Shown: in pieces, positions 55,446-64,000 of the stretch
How positions within the stretch are numbered: position 1 is the stretch's first letter
How the letters are laid out: the number at the start of each line of letters is the position of its first letter
Source of the DNA: Harmothoe impar
Taxonomy: Eukaryota; Annelida; Polychaeta; Phyllodocida; Polynoidae
Assembly (NCBI GenBank): GCA_947462335.1
Contig: OX381705.1
Location: 41,928,675-41,992,674, forward strand
Length of the DNA: 64,000 bases
Direction: 5' to 3'
The notes under the pieces: generated by a model
Database searches by the model: none
Told to the model about the DNA's origin: nothing
The model's input: the letters and a program-made list of their open reading frames with translations, nothing else
Made by a program: the position numbers and the translations under genes

Positions 55446-55668
55446 TTTTTTGACACAACGTGACGGGAATTTCACGACACATGTCGCGAATTGGGGTCAT
55501 AAAGACGGTAGAACTTTGCTAAATTTCTTGCCTACCAATCGACACATGAATGATTCACTACTTTTCTTTTCCTAAAGCAACAATAATTAACTGGAGAAAG
55601 AGCATTAATTCAACACGAGAAGAGTACAGAATGTAGGGGGTCTAAACAGAAAAGCTATCAGTGTGCAG

Positions 55669-55980
55669 TTAGATGAATGCTATTGTGGCACCGAAATATG
55701 ACAGTACTGTATCCAAAATAGTTTGGGATAATTGGACTTTAGCCTTGCCCATCACGTTTTGGCATCCATATGCAAGGGTGAACTTGCCTACATTTTTAGA
55801 CCCTGCCTTTCTTCCCAATAGAGGAGCAGATGCATAGTATGCAAGATGCAGATCTACCTCATATAATGTTGATACATTGTAGCTTAGGTCCACTCCACCA
55901 GTCAAAGGCGTGATTACACTAGTCACGATACACACTTTTCCTTGGTATCTTGTACCAGACCCTGCTAAATAAGCCACAGC
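55669..55980 (-). CDS. Unrecognised ORF or exon
   Basis: About 104 codons on the minus strand without an internal stop, ending at 55669. No ATG is present near its beginning, so it would have to be an exon or a fragment. The composition is protein-like and not repetitive, with GKVCIVTSVITPLTGGVDL and LHLAYYASAPLLGRKAG, but I do not recognise a family. It lies just past the gypsy LTR-like region on the same strand, so it could be host sequence next to the insertion site. Confidence 0.25.
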   Translation of the reverse strand, partial: AVAYLAGSGTRYQGKVCIVTSVITPLTGGVDLSYNVSTLYEVDLHLAYYASAPLLGRKAGSKNVGKFTLAYGCQNVMGKAKVQLSQTILDTVLSYFGATIAFI

Positions 55981-56029
55981 GTTCTGATTGCAGAGCTCTC
56001 AATATTTTTAGAATACTGTAATAGAAAGA

Positions 56030-56850
56030 CTAAGGCCGGCTGGGGAATGCAAGGAACACGAGAACACAGACAGTTTATGAATAAAGGCTTGTATTCAGGA
56101 AAGTGCTTGACTAGAGGTTATTAATTATACATAAGGCACATCGACAGTTCTTATGACCAACTGCGGAGTTAGGAGCTCAGGGAGTACGCCCGTCGCCAAG
56201 CTTGAGCCAAAGTAGACTGAGGCACGACTCCGCAGCGCGCCCTAATATAGGGCTCGCTACGGAGGCGCCCTCTGGTGGGCGGCGGACGAACTACTCCTGC
56301 GCTCCAGACTCCGCAGCGGCTCCTTCCCGCTACACCCTTCCCTCGTTATTTACAGCTGTACCCTCCCTCCCTAATCGAAAGTAGAGATAATATAGCGACT
56401 CCGCAATACCGGATTACAATTGGTGGTATCCCTGCGGCTTAACTCTAGTTACTTTTTGATTCAACATGCTTATTCCTATAGCGCTGCTCCTGCGAAGTTA
56501 CAGTCATAAACGATGAGATCGGTTCGATCCTATTCTAACAATAATAATATTTAAAACTGTACGACTCCTGCGGAGTTCGCTTATGATATAACCTATGCGT
56601 AACATGTGCGGAGTCCCCTGTGGGGATCTTAAGTCTCTAATGCTGCCGGAACCGTGCTGCCCGAACTTCTAGGGTGGTGAGGTGGTGGATGGTGATGATG
56701 TTAAAGATGACGGGTGGAGGGGATGACCGGTGCCTCCACGCCGGCCGCTCCGTCCGGACTTGCTGCGGGGTCACTACTCGTCCCTACGGCGAGGGGGGGA
56801 CCCTCCTCCTTCCTACAAGTCAACACAATTTTAAGGTAAGGTCAGGTAAG
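56030..56850 (-). repeat. Probable 3' LTR region of the Ty3/gypsy element (limits uncertain)
   Basis: Noncoding block just downstream of the pol frame. On the minus strand a purine run AGGAAGGAGGAGG near 56812 could be the polypurine tract. CTGAATACAAGCC and CTGTCTGTGTTCTC near 56065-56100 resemble the end of a gypsy LTR. GACTCCGC/GCGGAGT words are frequent. The partner LTR is outside the window, so limits cannot be checked. Confidence 0.35.
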
Positions 56851-57011
56851 ATTTCTCTCTTCTTTTATTCCTCCCTCCCGTAGCGCTCACGATGGTAGTA
56901 TCACTTCTCCCCTTCTTAAGTACTACCCGTGGAGGTCCTGTACTGGTCCTCCGCCGCCCCGGGGCCCTATACCGGGCCTCTGGCGTCTGCTTCATTCCCC
57001 TCCCTTCCTCG

Positions 57012-60000
57012 TTACGGCTTCCCCTCCCTCTCGTCCCATCTGGTAATTATCAGGCTGGATGGCGAACTCACCTTGCGTGGTCGTGGCCTCCGCTCGTCCT
57101 GAAGGAGCCGGTATCTGGTCGTTATTGAAGCTATGACATCGTAGGTCCCCGGGCCAATCACACGGAGACGGCTGGATACGTCGCCCCCGGTGGCCGCAAA
57201 TTCCTCCCCCATGGAGATGGGGGGGAGTAAAAATGCAGCCCACCGCTCCAGCCGGTTTGGCTCCCTACCGGAGACAAACCACCACGGCATCCAGGCGGGT
57301 GGATCTGCCGTGGGCCCGTGCCGGTGGGATCCTAGCACTCGGGCGGCTGAAGGGGGGCCACTTCCTGGGCGAGAGTTCGGGGAGTGTCTTTGCTGTCGAG
57401 CGCTGGTGGGTGTGCGGAGTGGCCTGGTTCGCGTTCCCCCCAGTCGCTGCTCCTCCGCCGCCTTCTGGTGATATTTGGCTCTTCCCTGTAGCCCTCCCCA
57501 CTTCTGAGTGGGCGCAGGGGGCACCACCCTTTCCGTCTCCGGTCTGGCGGACTCCTTTTGTAATTTACGCCGCGGGTGGCTGTCTTGTGGTGACCGCCAC
57601 TCCTCTGGTGCCGCTGCAGGGGGAAAATCCTGTACTAGAGCGTCCAGGTGGGGGTTGGATGGGGGGTGGGGTTCGTCTGGTTCCCTCAAGGGGGTAGACG
57701 TAGGGGGCCGGGTGGGATCATAAGGGTAAAACACTACTCTGTGCGTGGGGTTGCTGGGTGACAACAGTGTTACCAGAGAGTTGTTCCACTGCCCGTCGTC
57801 GCTGCGCCCCTCCTGCCAGACTACGTCCCCCGAGCCATCCCACATAGCCAGGAGATGTACCATCAGGTTGGCGGGCATGATAAAAAGCTCGCCGGCTACC
57901 TGAGGCGTCGCGGGCACCACCCTCCGCGTGTCGGCCTGTCCAGTCGTGGGGGTGGACGTGCCGGGGATGGTAGCGTCTGGTTCTCCCTCCGGAGGTGGGG
58001 ACTGTTCCGGGCGTGGTGACTCTCCGCCTGCTACCTCCCGGGGGGAGATGGTGACGGTGGTGCGCGTCACTTGCTCCTCCCCCTCCTCTTCCTCCTCGGA
58101 GAGGGCTATACGGTGGTATCGCACTGGGGGGCGCGGGGGGGGCTCTTCCACCTCAATGACGTACCCCGCGCTGTGCGGAATAAAAAGACCTGGGGAAGTC
58201 TGCGCAGGGGAGGAGAGGGTCTGGGTGAGCGACCTTCCGGTGGGAGGGGGAACTCCTGCTGCTACCAGAGCCTCCTTCTCCTCTGGAGTGTCCCCAAAGC
58301 TTAAGTAGATGCGCATTCGCTCCTGCAGGCGGGGGGCCCTCTCTTGTGATGTTTCCTCGTCCTCTGGCTGATCCGTGGGGGGGGGTGGCGACTGCCCGCC
58401 CGGGGTCCCCATCGTCATGAGGTTGGTGGCGGCCAGTGCCGCTTCTGCCTCGGAGGAGATGCTGGCCGCCGGTCGGCCTTCAGGCGAGCCCAGGCTGAAC
58501 CCGGGTGAGGGGCCCAGCGAGTCCGCCCGCTCTCCCTGCAGGGGTGAGGTGGTGAGCTGCTCGGAGGCCGTTAGGGTGGATTCGCTGCCCGATGGTGCCG
58601 CCTCCATCTCTTCCGGTTCTTTGGTTGGGGGTTGCTTTCGCTCCGCCTTTGTGGGGGTACGGGTCAGTATCACCACCGGCACCCGCAGCCCCATTTCCTC
58701 ATCAGTTGCTGCCTGTCTCGGGGGTTTATTTGGGGGTAGCATGACCACTGTCTCCTTCCTTTTCTTACCACCCGGTGTGCCCTCCTCCGTTTCTCCCCCC
58801 CGCTTTCTGGCTGAGGCAGAGGTGGAGCCAGTAGATGAGGTGGAGGAGGTTTTCCTGGCGGAACTGGTGGAGGTAGAGGTGGAGCCGGTGGACGAGGCGG
58901 AGGAGGTCTTCCTGGAGGAGCTGGTGGAGGTAGAGGTGGAGCCGGTGGACGCGGTGGAGGAGGTCTTCCTGGAGGAGCTGGTGGGAGTGCCCTTTGAGGT
59001 GGTGGCTACCTTCCTACCCAACTCCGCAGATGACTCCGCAGCCTGTTGTCGCTCTCGGGCTTTCTTCTCCTCCACCCTGGGAGACGATCGATTCGGCACC
59101 ACCACCACGCTAGGGACAGCTTTTGAAGACGAGGAGGTGGTCTTACTCTTACCGGCCGTGGACGACTTGCTGTTGGCAGAGGTAGTGTGCCGGGCTGCGG
59201 AGTCGAGGCTCCTACTGGCGGAGGCGCTGCTCTCCCTCCGGCTGCTGGAACCCCGGGCTGGTGTGGAGGATCGTCGGCGGCTGGCCGACTCCGCAGACGG
59301 CGAGGGTGCCGTCTCCCTGGCCGCGGATGCTGGGGAAGTAGAGGAGGGACGGCGGAGGGTGGGGTCAATCGGGTGTTTTTCTGGCATGGGTTTCTCTCCG
59401 GTTACCCAGGGATGCTTAGGGTCCCGGTGATAGCCCTCCAGGTGTCTCCTTAAATCTCTTTTCCGCACGGCGGCAAACACCCCCCCTGCATTACCTCCTC
59501 GGCATCGGTTGGTGCCTGTGCCCCGGGGGCACAGCCATCCCATGGCTTGGCCATCTGCATGCTGCTCTCTGATGTGCCTTGCTCGATTACACGACTTAGT
59601 GAAGGTCTTATCACACAAGGTACAGTGATACAACCCGTCTGCTTCCATGTCGTCTGCATGCGGAGTTGGAGTCAAGATGGCGTCTTTGTTATGGTGTTCA
59701 TCCGGGCGGTGCGGATCTCGCCTCTCGCGAGACCTGCCGCGAGAGGATGACTCCGCGGAACTCCGCGCGGAGTCCCGGTCGTCTGCATCCTTAGTTTGCC
59801 TCCCTTTTCCCTTTTCTTTAGACCTACTTCGATCTCTACGAGAGCCTGAGGTTGCTTGCTCCTCCCTGCGCGTTTTTGATGGAGCAGTGGTTGATGTAAC
59901 TCCCTTCCTTCCCCTCATTGTTGCTGTGATGACCTGGGACGCTCTGGTCGTTTTTGCGGAGCTTCGCGGAGTCCCCCGCCCGCGCTGGTGCGCGGCGATC

Positions 60001-61706
60001 CCCGGCTCTTCCCGCTGGTTCCCCCCGGGTGGTGCGGAGTCGACTCCGCAACCCGCAAAACCCGTTGTTTTTACTGTTTTTACTGTGGAGGGGGGGCCTT
60101 CCCTCTTTGGGCTGTGCTCCGACCATTTCCCCACCCACCTAACTACCGCTTCCACCTCTCTCCCTTGTACTCCCGGGGGAGGGGGGGGAACGACTTTCAG
60201 TTGATCGAACGGTACTACTTTGGCCTTCCTGCCCTCTCCCTTTATTTCGTACACTGACTGAGAAATGCGAGCCGTTACTACCCAGGGGCCCGTCCACAGG
60301 CGTTGCAGCTTGGGACTTCGCCCTATCTTCTTGCCGGGGTGGTGGTGGTATACTGTGGCTCCCACCTCTATCTCCCGGGTGGTCGCCCTCCCGTCGTAAT
60401 TGCGGCTCTGTCTGGCGACTGACGTCCCGATGTGTTCCCGGGCCAGGGCATGGGCAGTGGCGGTGTTCCTCTGCAGGCTAGCGACATACCCCGGTCTGCC
60501 CTCCCCCACCTCCTCCATGGGCTCTGGGTACAGAAGGGCCAAGGGCAGATTAGTTTCCCGCCCCAACATCATCATATTTGGTGTCACTCCGGTCGTGGAG
60601 TGCACCGAGGACCTGTACGCCGACATGACCATGGCGAGATGCTCGTCCCAATCTGAGTGGTCCTCGGCTACCACCGCGGAGAGCAAAGCCTCGATGGTGC
60701 GGTTAGCCCTCTCCACCATTCCGTCCGAGCGTGGGTTGAAAGCACAAGTGCGGGTCTGCCTGATCCCCAGAATGCGGATGACTTCCCGGAAGAGGTTAGA
60801 CTGGAAGTTGCGCCCTTGATCGGAATGGAGACTAACAGGGGCCCCAAACCGGCACACCACGGTGTCAACTAGGGCCCGAGCCACCGTGGCAGCCTCTTGG
60901 TTGGGGATGGCCACCGCTTCGGCCCATTTCGTGAAGTAGTCTATGATCACTACTATGTACAAATTCTTCCTGGGGGTTGGTGTGAGAGGTCCCATAACGT
61001 CCATGGCGATCCTCTCCATGGGCAGCCCCACCCCCACGTGTCCCATTGGAGCCCGTGTGGGGTGGGGTGCCGGCTTCCTTTCCAGACACCTTTTGCACGT
61101 GGCCGTCCAGTAGGTTATGTCCCTTCTGAAATCCGGCCAGTACCATCTTTCTTGTAGCTTCCGTACAGTTCTGTCCCTCCCAAAGTGTCCCACCATACCT
61201 CCCCCGTGCGCTGCCTCGAACGCCTCGGCCTTCCTTTTGTCAGGTACCAGGATCTGAAACGCTCTGTTGCTCCCGGGGACGAACCACCATCTCACTAGAA
61301 GCCCTTGCTTAATGGCCAATCTACCCAGTTGTGTAGCCAGAGATTTCACTGCGTACCCTTGGTCTGCCAGTGTCTCCTTGCACGGTTCGGTCCCTTCCTC
61401 CACCCATTTGTACACCAACCCTAGAACGGCATCTTCCTTCTGGTCATTTTTCCAACTCTCTCTAACTTCCCCCGCTATGTCCGGGTCGTCTGCCCCCCGT
61501 CTAGTGATGGCCCGTACCGACGCCGGCGCCGCCTCCTCTTCCTCGTCTGACCTCCCACACTGTCGGCAGGGGATCCGGGATAGCCCATCCGCATTGCCGT
61601 GTAGCCTACCGGCCCGGTGTTCTATAGTGTAATCATACGTGTCCATTATGGAGATCCATCTGGCCACTTGTCCCTCCGGTTCTTTGAAGGCCATAACCCA
61701 TTTCAA
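57012..61706 (-). CDS. Ty3/gypsy Pol C-terminal part: RNase H end, integrase, long extension with C2H2 finger
   Basis: 1,564 codons, open throughout. Residues 1-45: RNase H tail with HGNADGLSR. Residues about 167-208: HHCC zinc module ending CKRC. Residues about 235-332: integrase core with Asp in MDVMGPL, Asp in HSDQGRNF and Glu in VERANRT, the last two exactly 35 residues apart (DD35E). Residues about 455-506: GPY/F module (WTGPWVV). The remaining ~1,050 residues are unusual: basic Ser/Arg-rich stretch, a C2H2 finger YHCTLCDKTFTKSCNRARH at 693-716, a second Cys/His cluster to about 760, tandem SSRKTSS/TGSTSTS repeats, acidic Pro-rich parts and a conserved-looking tail. The frame is contiguous with the RT part except for a SINE-like insertion. 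Confidence 0.85.
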   Translation of the reverse strand: MKWVMAFKEPEGQVARWISIMDTYDYTIEHRAGRLHGNADGLSRIPCRQCGRSDEEEEAAPASVRAITRRGADDPDIAGEVRESWKNDQKEDAVLGLVYKWVEEGTEPCKETLADQGYAVKSLATQLGRLAIKQGLLVRWWFVPGSNRAFQILVPDKRKAEAFEAAHGGGMVGHFGRDRTVRKLQERWYWPDFRRDITYWTATCKRCLERKPAPHPTRAPMGHVGVGLPMERIAMDVMGPLTPTPRKNLYIVVIIDYFTKWAEAVAIPNQEAATVARALVDTVVCRFGAPVSLHSDQGRNFQSNLFREVIRILGIRQTRTCAFNPRSDGMVERANRTIEALLSAVVAEDHSDWDEHLAMVMSAYRSSVHSTTGVTPNMMMLGRETNLPLALLYPEPMEEVGEGRPGYVASLQRNTATAHALAREHIGTSVARQSRNYDGRATTREIEVGATVYHHHPGKKIGRSPKLQRLWTGPWVVTARISQSVYEIKGEGRKAKVVPFDQLKVVPPPPPGVQGREVEAVVRWVGKWSEHSPKREGPPSTVKTVKTTGFAGCGVDSAPPGGNQREEPGIAAHQRGRGTPRSSAKTTRASQVITATMRGRKGVTSTTAPSKTRREEQATSGSRRDRSRSKEKGKGRQTKDADDRDSARSSAESSSRGRSRERRDPHRPDEHHNKDAILTPTPHADDMEADGLYHCTLCDKTFTKSCNRARHIREQHADGQAMGWLCPRGTGTNRCRGGNAGGVFAAVRKRDLRRHLEGYHRDPKHPWVTGEKPMPEKHPIDPTLRRPSSTSPASAARETAPSPSAESASRRRSSTPARGSSSRRESSASASRSLDSAARHTTSANSKSSTAGKSKTTSSSSKAVPSVVVVPNRSSPRVEEKKARERQQAAESSAELGRKVATTSKGTPTSSSRKTSSTASTGSTSTSTSSSRKTSSASSTGSTSTSTSSARKTSSTSSTGSTSASARKRGGETEEGTPGGKKRKETVVMLPPNKPPRQAATDEEMGLRVPVVILTRTPTKAERKQPPTKEPEEMEAAPSGSESTLTASEQLTTSPLQGERADSLGPSPGFSLGSPEGRPAASISSEAEAALAATNLMTMGTPGGQSPPPPTDQPEDEETSQERAPRLQERMRIYLSFGDTPEEKEALVAAGVPPPTGRSLTQTLSSPAQTSPGLFIPHSAGYVIEVEEPPPRPPVRYHRIALSEEEEEGEEQVTRTTVTISPREVAGGESPRPEQSPPPEGEPDATIPGTSTPTTGQADTRRVVPATPQVAGELFIMPANLMVHLLAMWDGSGDVVWQEGRSDDGQWNNSLVTLLSPSNPTHRVVFYPYDPTRPPTSTPLREPDEPHPPSNPHLDALVQDFPPAAAPEEWRSPQDSHPRRKLQKESARPETERVVPPAPTQKWGGLQGRAKYHQKAAEEQRLGGTRTRPLRTPTSARQQRHSPNSRPGSGPPSAARVLGSHRHGPTADPPAWMPWWFVSGREPNRLERWAAFLLPPISMGEEFAATGGDVSSRLRVIGPGTYDVIASITTRYRLLQDERRPRPRKVSSPSSLIITRWDEREGKP

Positions 61707-61772
61707 TGCTGCGTGGTCCGTGCGGATGAGGACGTTCCTCCCTAGTAGGTAATGTCGAAATTTCCGTAACCC

Positions 61773-62070
61773 TACTAGCCCAGGTGGGTAGGAACAGGCA
61801 AATAAAAGAACACTTGCTATCCTTCGAAAAGAGTAGGGGACGTGCCCCGGTAGCGGTTTTCTCCCTCACCTCATATATGCGGTCATTCATTTCATAGATT
61901 CGATCAGCCATAGATGCGGTCACTGCTGTATTGGGCAAGCAGCATATAAATATCTGTCCTACTACTGCAAGGCAGACTACCACTATTTGTGGATGACTCC
62001 TTGCCAACTTGAGATGTCCCGTGAGGTACTTGATGTACGTCTGGACGTTAAACAAATCAATCAATCAATC
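61773..62070 (+). mobile_element. SINE-like insertion in gypsy RNase H, 14-bp target duplication
   Basis: About 298 bp are bracketed by AATTTCCGTAACCC at 61759-61772 and 62071-62084. The plus-strand 3' end is GTTAAACAAATCAATCAATC, a short tandem tail as in many SINEs, so it is in plus orientation. It interrupts the RNase H codons of the minus-strand pol between FGLRK and the following conserved His region. No clear A box was found, so the SINE class is unknown. Confidence 0.75.
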
Positions 62071-62084
62071 AATTTCCGTAACCC

Positions 62085-63770
62085 GAAGATAATCGCCAGC
62101 AATTCCCTTCGGGTGACGCAGTAGTTCCGTTCCGCTCTGTTGAGCGTGCGGCTGCCGTATGTGAGGACGATCTCTCGTACGTCCCCCTCCCCCCCTTGTC
62201 TTTGGGACAGCACCACCCCAAGGCCGGTGTCAGAGGCGTCAGTGTCCATGACCAGTTGTCCCTCATCCTCCGGGTAGCCCAGGATGGGTGCCTCCATCAG
62301 TAGACGACGCAACTCGTCAAACGCCACCTGACACCCCCTGTCCCACTTAAAAATTCGTCCTTTATCTGCCATCTGTGTGAGGGGTTTCGCCAGGGTAGCG
62401 AATTCCGGGACGAAAGCCCTATAGTAACCAGCCAGCCCCAGAAAGCTTCGCACCTCCGTCAGACTCTCTGGCACCGGCCAGTCCCGTATTGCATCTATCT
62501 TCGCCGGGTCCGTAGCTATCCCATCCTTGCTGACCACATGCCCCAAGAAACCGACTTTCCTTCTAGCCAGCTGGCATTTTGATGGTTTGATTTTCAGGCT
62601 GGCGGCTTCTAGGCGCCCCAGTACCTCCCCCAATCGTTGGAGGTGGCCCTCAAAGTCTCGGGCGAAGACGACGATATCGTCGAGGTAGACCAGGCAGGAC
62701 GTCCATTGTAGGCCCCGCATGGCTACCTCCATCAGTCTTTCGAACGTACCGGGGGCGTTGCACAGTCCGAAGGGCATTACCGTGAACTGGTACAACCCCC
62801 GGTGCGTCGAGAACGCCGTCTTCTCCCGGTCCTCCGGGGCCATCTCCACCTGCCAGTACCCGCTGACGAGGTCCATGGTGCTGAACCATTGGGACCCCGC
62901 CAGCGTATCCAAGGAGTCGTCGATGCGTGGTAGTGGGTATGCGTCCTTTCTCGTGGCCTCATTGAGACGGCGGTAGTCCACACAGAAACGCATGGTGCCG
63001 TCTTTCTTTTTTACAAGAACCACGGGGGAGGCCCAGGGCCCGTTTGCTGGTTCTATGATGCCCGAGGTTAACATTTTCTCTACCTCTGCTTCCACTAACG
63101 CCCGCCGATGCGGAGCGAGTCTCCTTGGTGGCATCCTAATTGGGGGGTGTTCCCCTGTTCGTATGTGGTGTTGAATGCAGTTTGCCCTCCCCGTATCCCC
63201 CGGTCTCAGCTGAAACGCCCCGCAGTGCTTGCGCAGGAGGTTCTCCAAGGGGGTCTTCCGATCCTCCTCGACGCCCTCCGTCAAGGTGCGGATGAGGTCG
63301 TCCGCTTCCCCCGGGGTTCCCTGTGGATTGCAGGTGGCGACCCGGCACTTTGCCGCTTCCCCCTGATTTATTTCCGCCGGTTCTTCCACGGGCTCCAGCG
63401 AGGCCAGTGTCATGTCCTTGTACACGACGACTGCATCTTGTCCAGGGTTAAATATCCGCACTGGTGTGGTTTCTTTTGTCGTGTCCACCAAGGCACGCCC
63501 GACCAGCAGGCCCCTGTCTTCCTCCACCTCCCGTAGGCCTTCTACCAGGCCCCCTTCTCCTCCCGTCCAGTCTCCCACCTGGTATCCCCCTATTATGGCT
63601 TCCTCCCCTGGCGGTATTACTTTGGTGTGGCAGCTTATGACTCGACAGAAGTTCAGTTCCTCTTCCTCCAGCGTTGGTAGCAGCAACCGCTCCCCCGCCA
63701 AATCCACCAGAAATCCCGTTTGTAACAGGAATCGTGATCCCACGATTGCGTCCGTAGGTAACTCGGACAG
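62085..63770 (-). CDS. Ty3/gypsy Pol: protease end, reverse transcriptase, RNase H start
   Basis: Runs downstream from the in-frame stop at 63771-63773 to the SINE insertion. The first residues hold the end of the retropepsin fold (AIVGSRFLL, the ILG-like motif). RT motifs: WASPVVLVKKKDG, FCVDYRRLN, motif A STMDLVSGYWQ, motif B PFGLCNAPGTFERLM, motif C VYLDDIVVF, then LGHVVSKDGI and SFLGLAGYYR. RNase H begins MDTDASDTGLG and YCVTRRELLAI. The order PR-RT-RH-IN identifies Ty3/gypsy. Apart from the stop and the insertion it has no other break. Confidence 0.9.
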
Positions 63771-63773
63771 CTA

Positions 63774-64000
63774 AAACGTCACCTCCCACGATCTACATTT
63801 GACCCGGAGCAACACCGTGACACGCACGTATAGTTGTAGTGGCCTCCCTTCCACCGAGTATACAGCCTCGTTTGTCACCTCGTAGGCCCCTGGCTCCCCA
63901 TGGGTCTGCCACCAAGAGAGGGAGAGCATGTTCACAGTAGCCCCCGTGTCCACCAGACATTCTACGCTACTGTCCCCTATTCTCCCCTCCACTAGGAGGC
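63774..64000 (-). CDS. Ty3/gypsy retropepsin, N-terminal part (runs off the window)
   Basis: Frame open to the right edge. VECLVDTGATVNML holds the catalytic DTGA of an aspartic protease, with GAYEVTNEAVYSVEGR as the flap region. It stops with TAG at 63771-63773, in the same frame as the downstream RT part. Gag and the other LTR would lie beyond 64000. Confidence 0.8.

Noticed and set aside
58375..59430. 351-codon plus-strand open frame
   Set aside because: It is antisense to the Ser-rich part of the gypsy Pol extension; GC-rich Ser codons leave the other strand open. No domain and no start context.

Overview
The window looks like a piece of a repeat-rich animal nuclear genome, most likely a marine invertebrate; the phylum cannot be fixed from this sequence alone. 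The reasons are two conserved host genes broken by GT-AG introns, many TA- and TTA-flanked MITE-like elements, tRNA-derived repeats, satellites, and two full or near-full retrotransposon coding units. Nothing bacterial was seen (no operons, no CRISPR array, no rRNA).

Layout. 1-1506: 3' end of a tyrosine-recombinase (DIRS/Ngaro-like) retrotransposon with its split direct repeats. 1757-7660: nested foldback and MITE elements (motif arrays ACGTTT, GGGGCAAAA, AAGTGGGACA). 7676-8290: dead LINE fragment. 8850-10200 plus 16042-16250: a TatD/TATDN2-like hydrolase locus that appears broken. 11.8-25.3 kb: satellites, foldbacks, tRNA-like remnants, an array of RFX X-box-like motifs and a palindromic-motif element, with no convincing host gene. 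25544-34132 (minus): ABHD2-type serine hydrolase, seven coding exons that join in phase to 431 codons, with a candidate small intronless gene (28895-29278) with its own TATA box inside intron 4. 34.7-39.7 kb: more MITEs and a 129-bp satellite. 40831-44193 (plus): deoxyhypusine hydroxylase (DOHH), four coding exons, 297 codons, all four His-Glu iron ligand pairs present. 45026-48018: a 3-kb foldback element. 48297-54496: a TA-flanked inverted-repeat element into which a complete, apparently intact Ngaro-type YR retrotransposon (49580-54446) has inserted. 55063-55445: two more MITEs. 56.0-64.0 kb (minus): a Ty3/gypsy pol region running off the right edge, with an in-frame stop in the protease, a SINE-like insertion in RNase H and an unusual C-terminal extension of about 1,000 residues carrying a C2H2 finger.

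How it fits together. Only DOHH (hypusine modification of eIF5A) and ABHD2 (membrane-anchored lipid hydrolase) look like working host genes. Most of the rest is layered mobile DNA: elements sit inside elements (gag-RT-YR inside a MITE, MITE inside MITE, SINE inside gypsy, hAT-like inside pogo-like inside an ABHD2 intron). A recurring theme is foldback elements whose arms carry arrays of one short signature motif, a different motif in each family.
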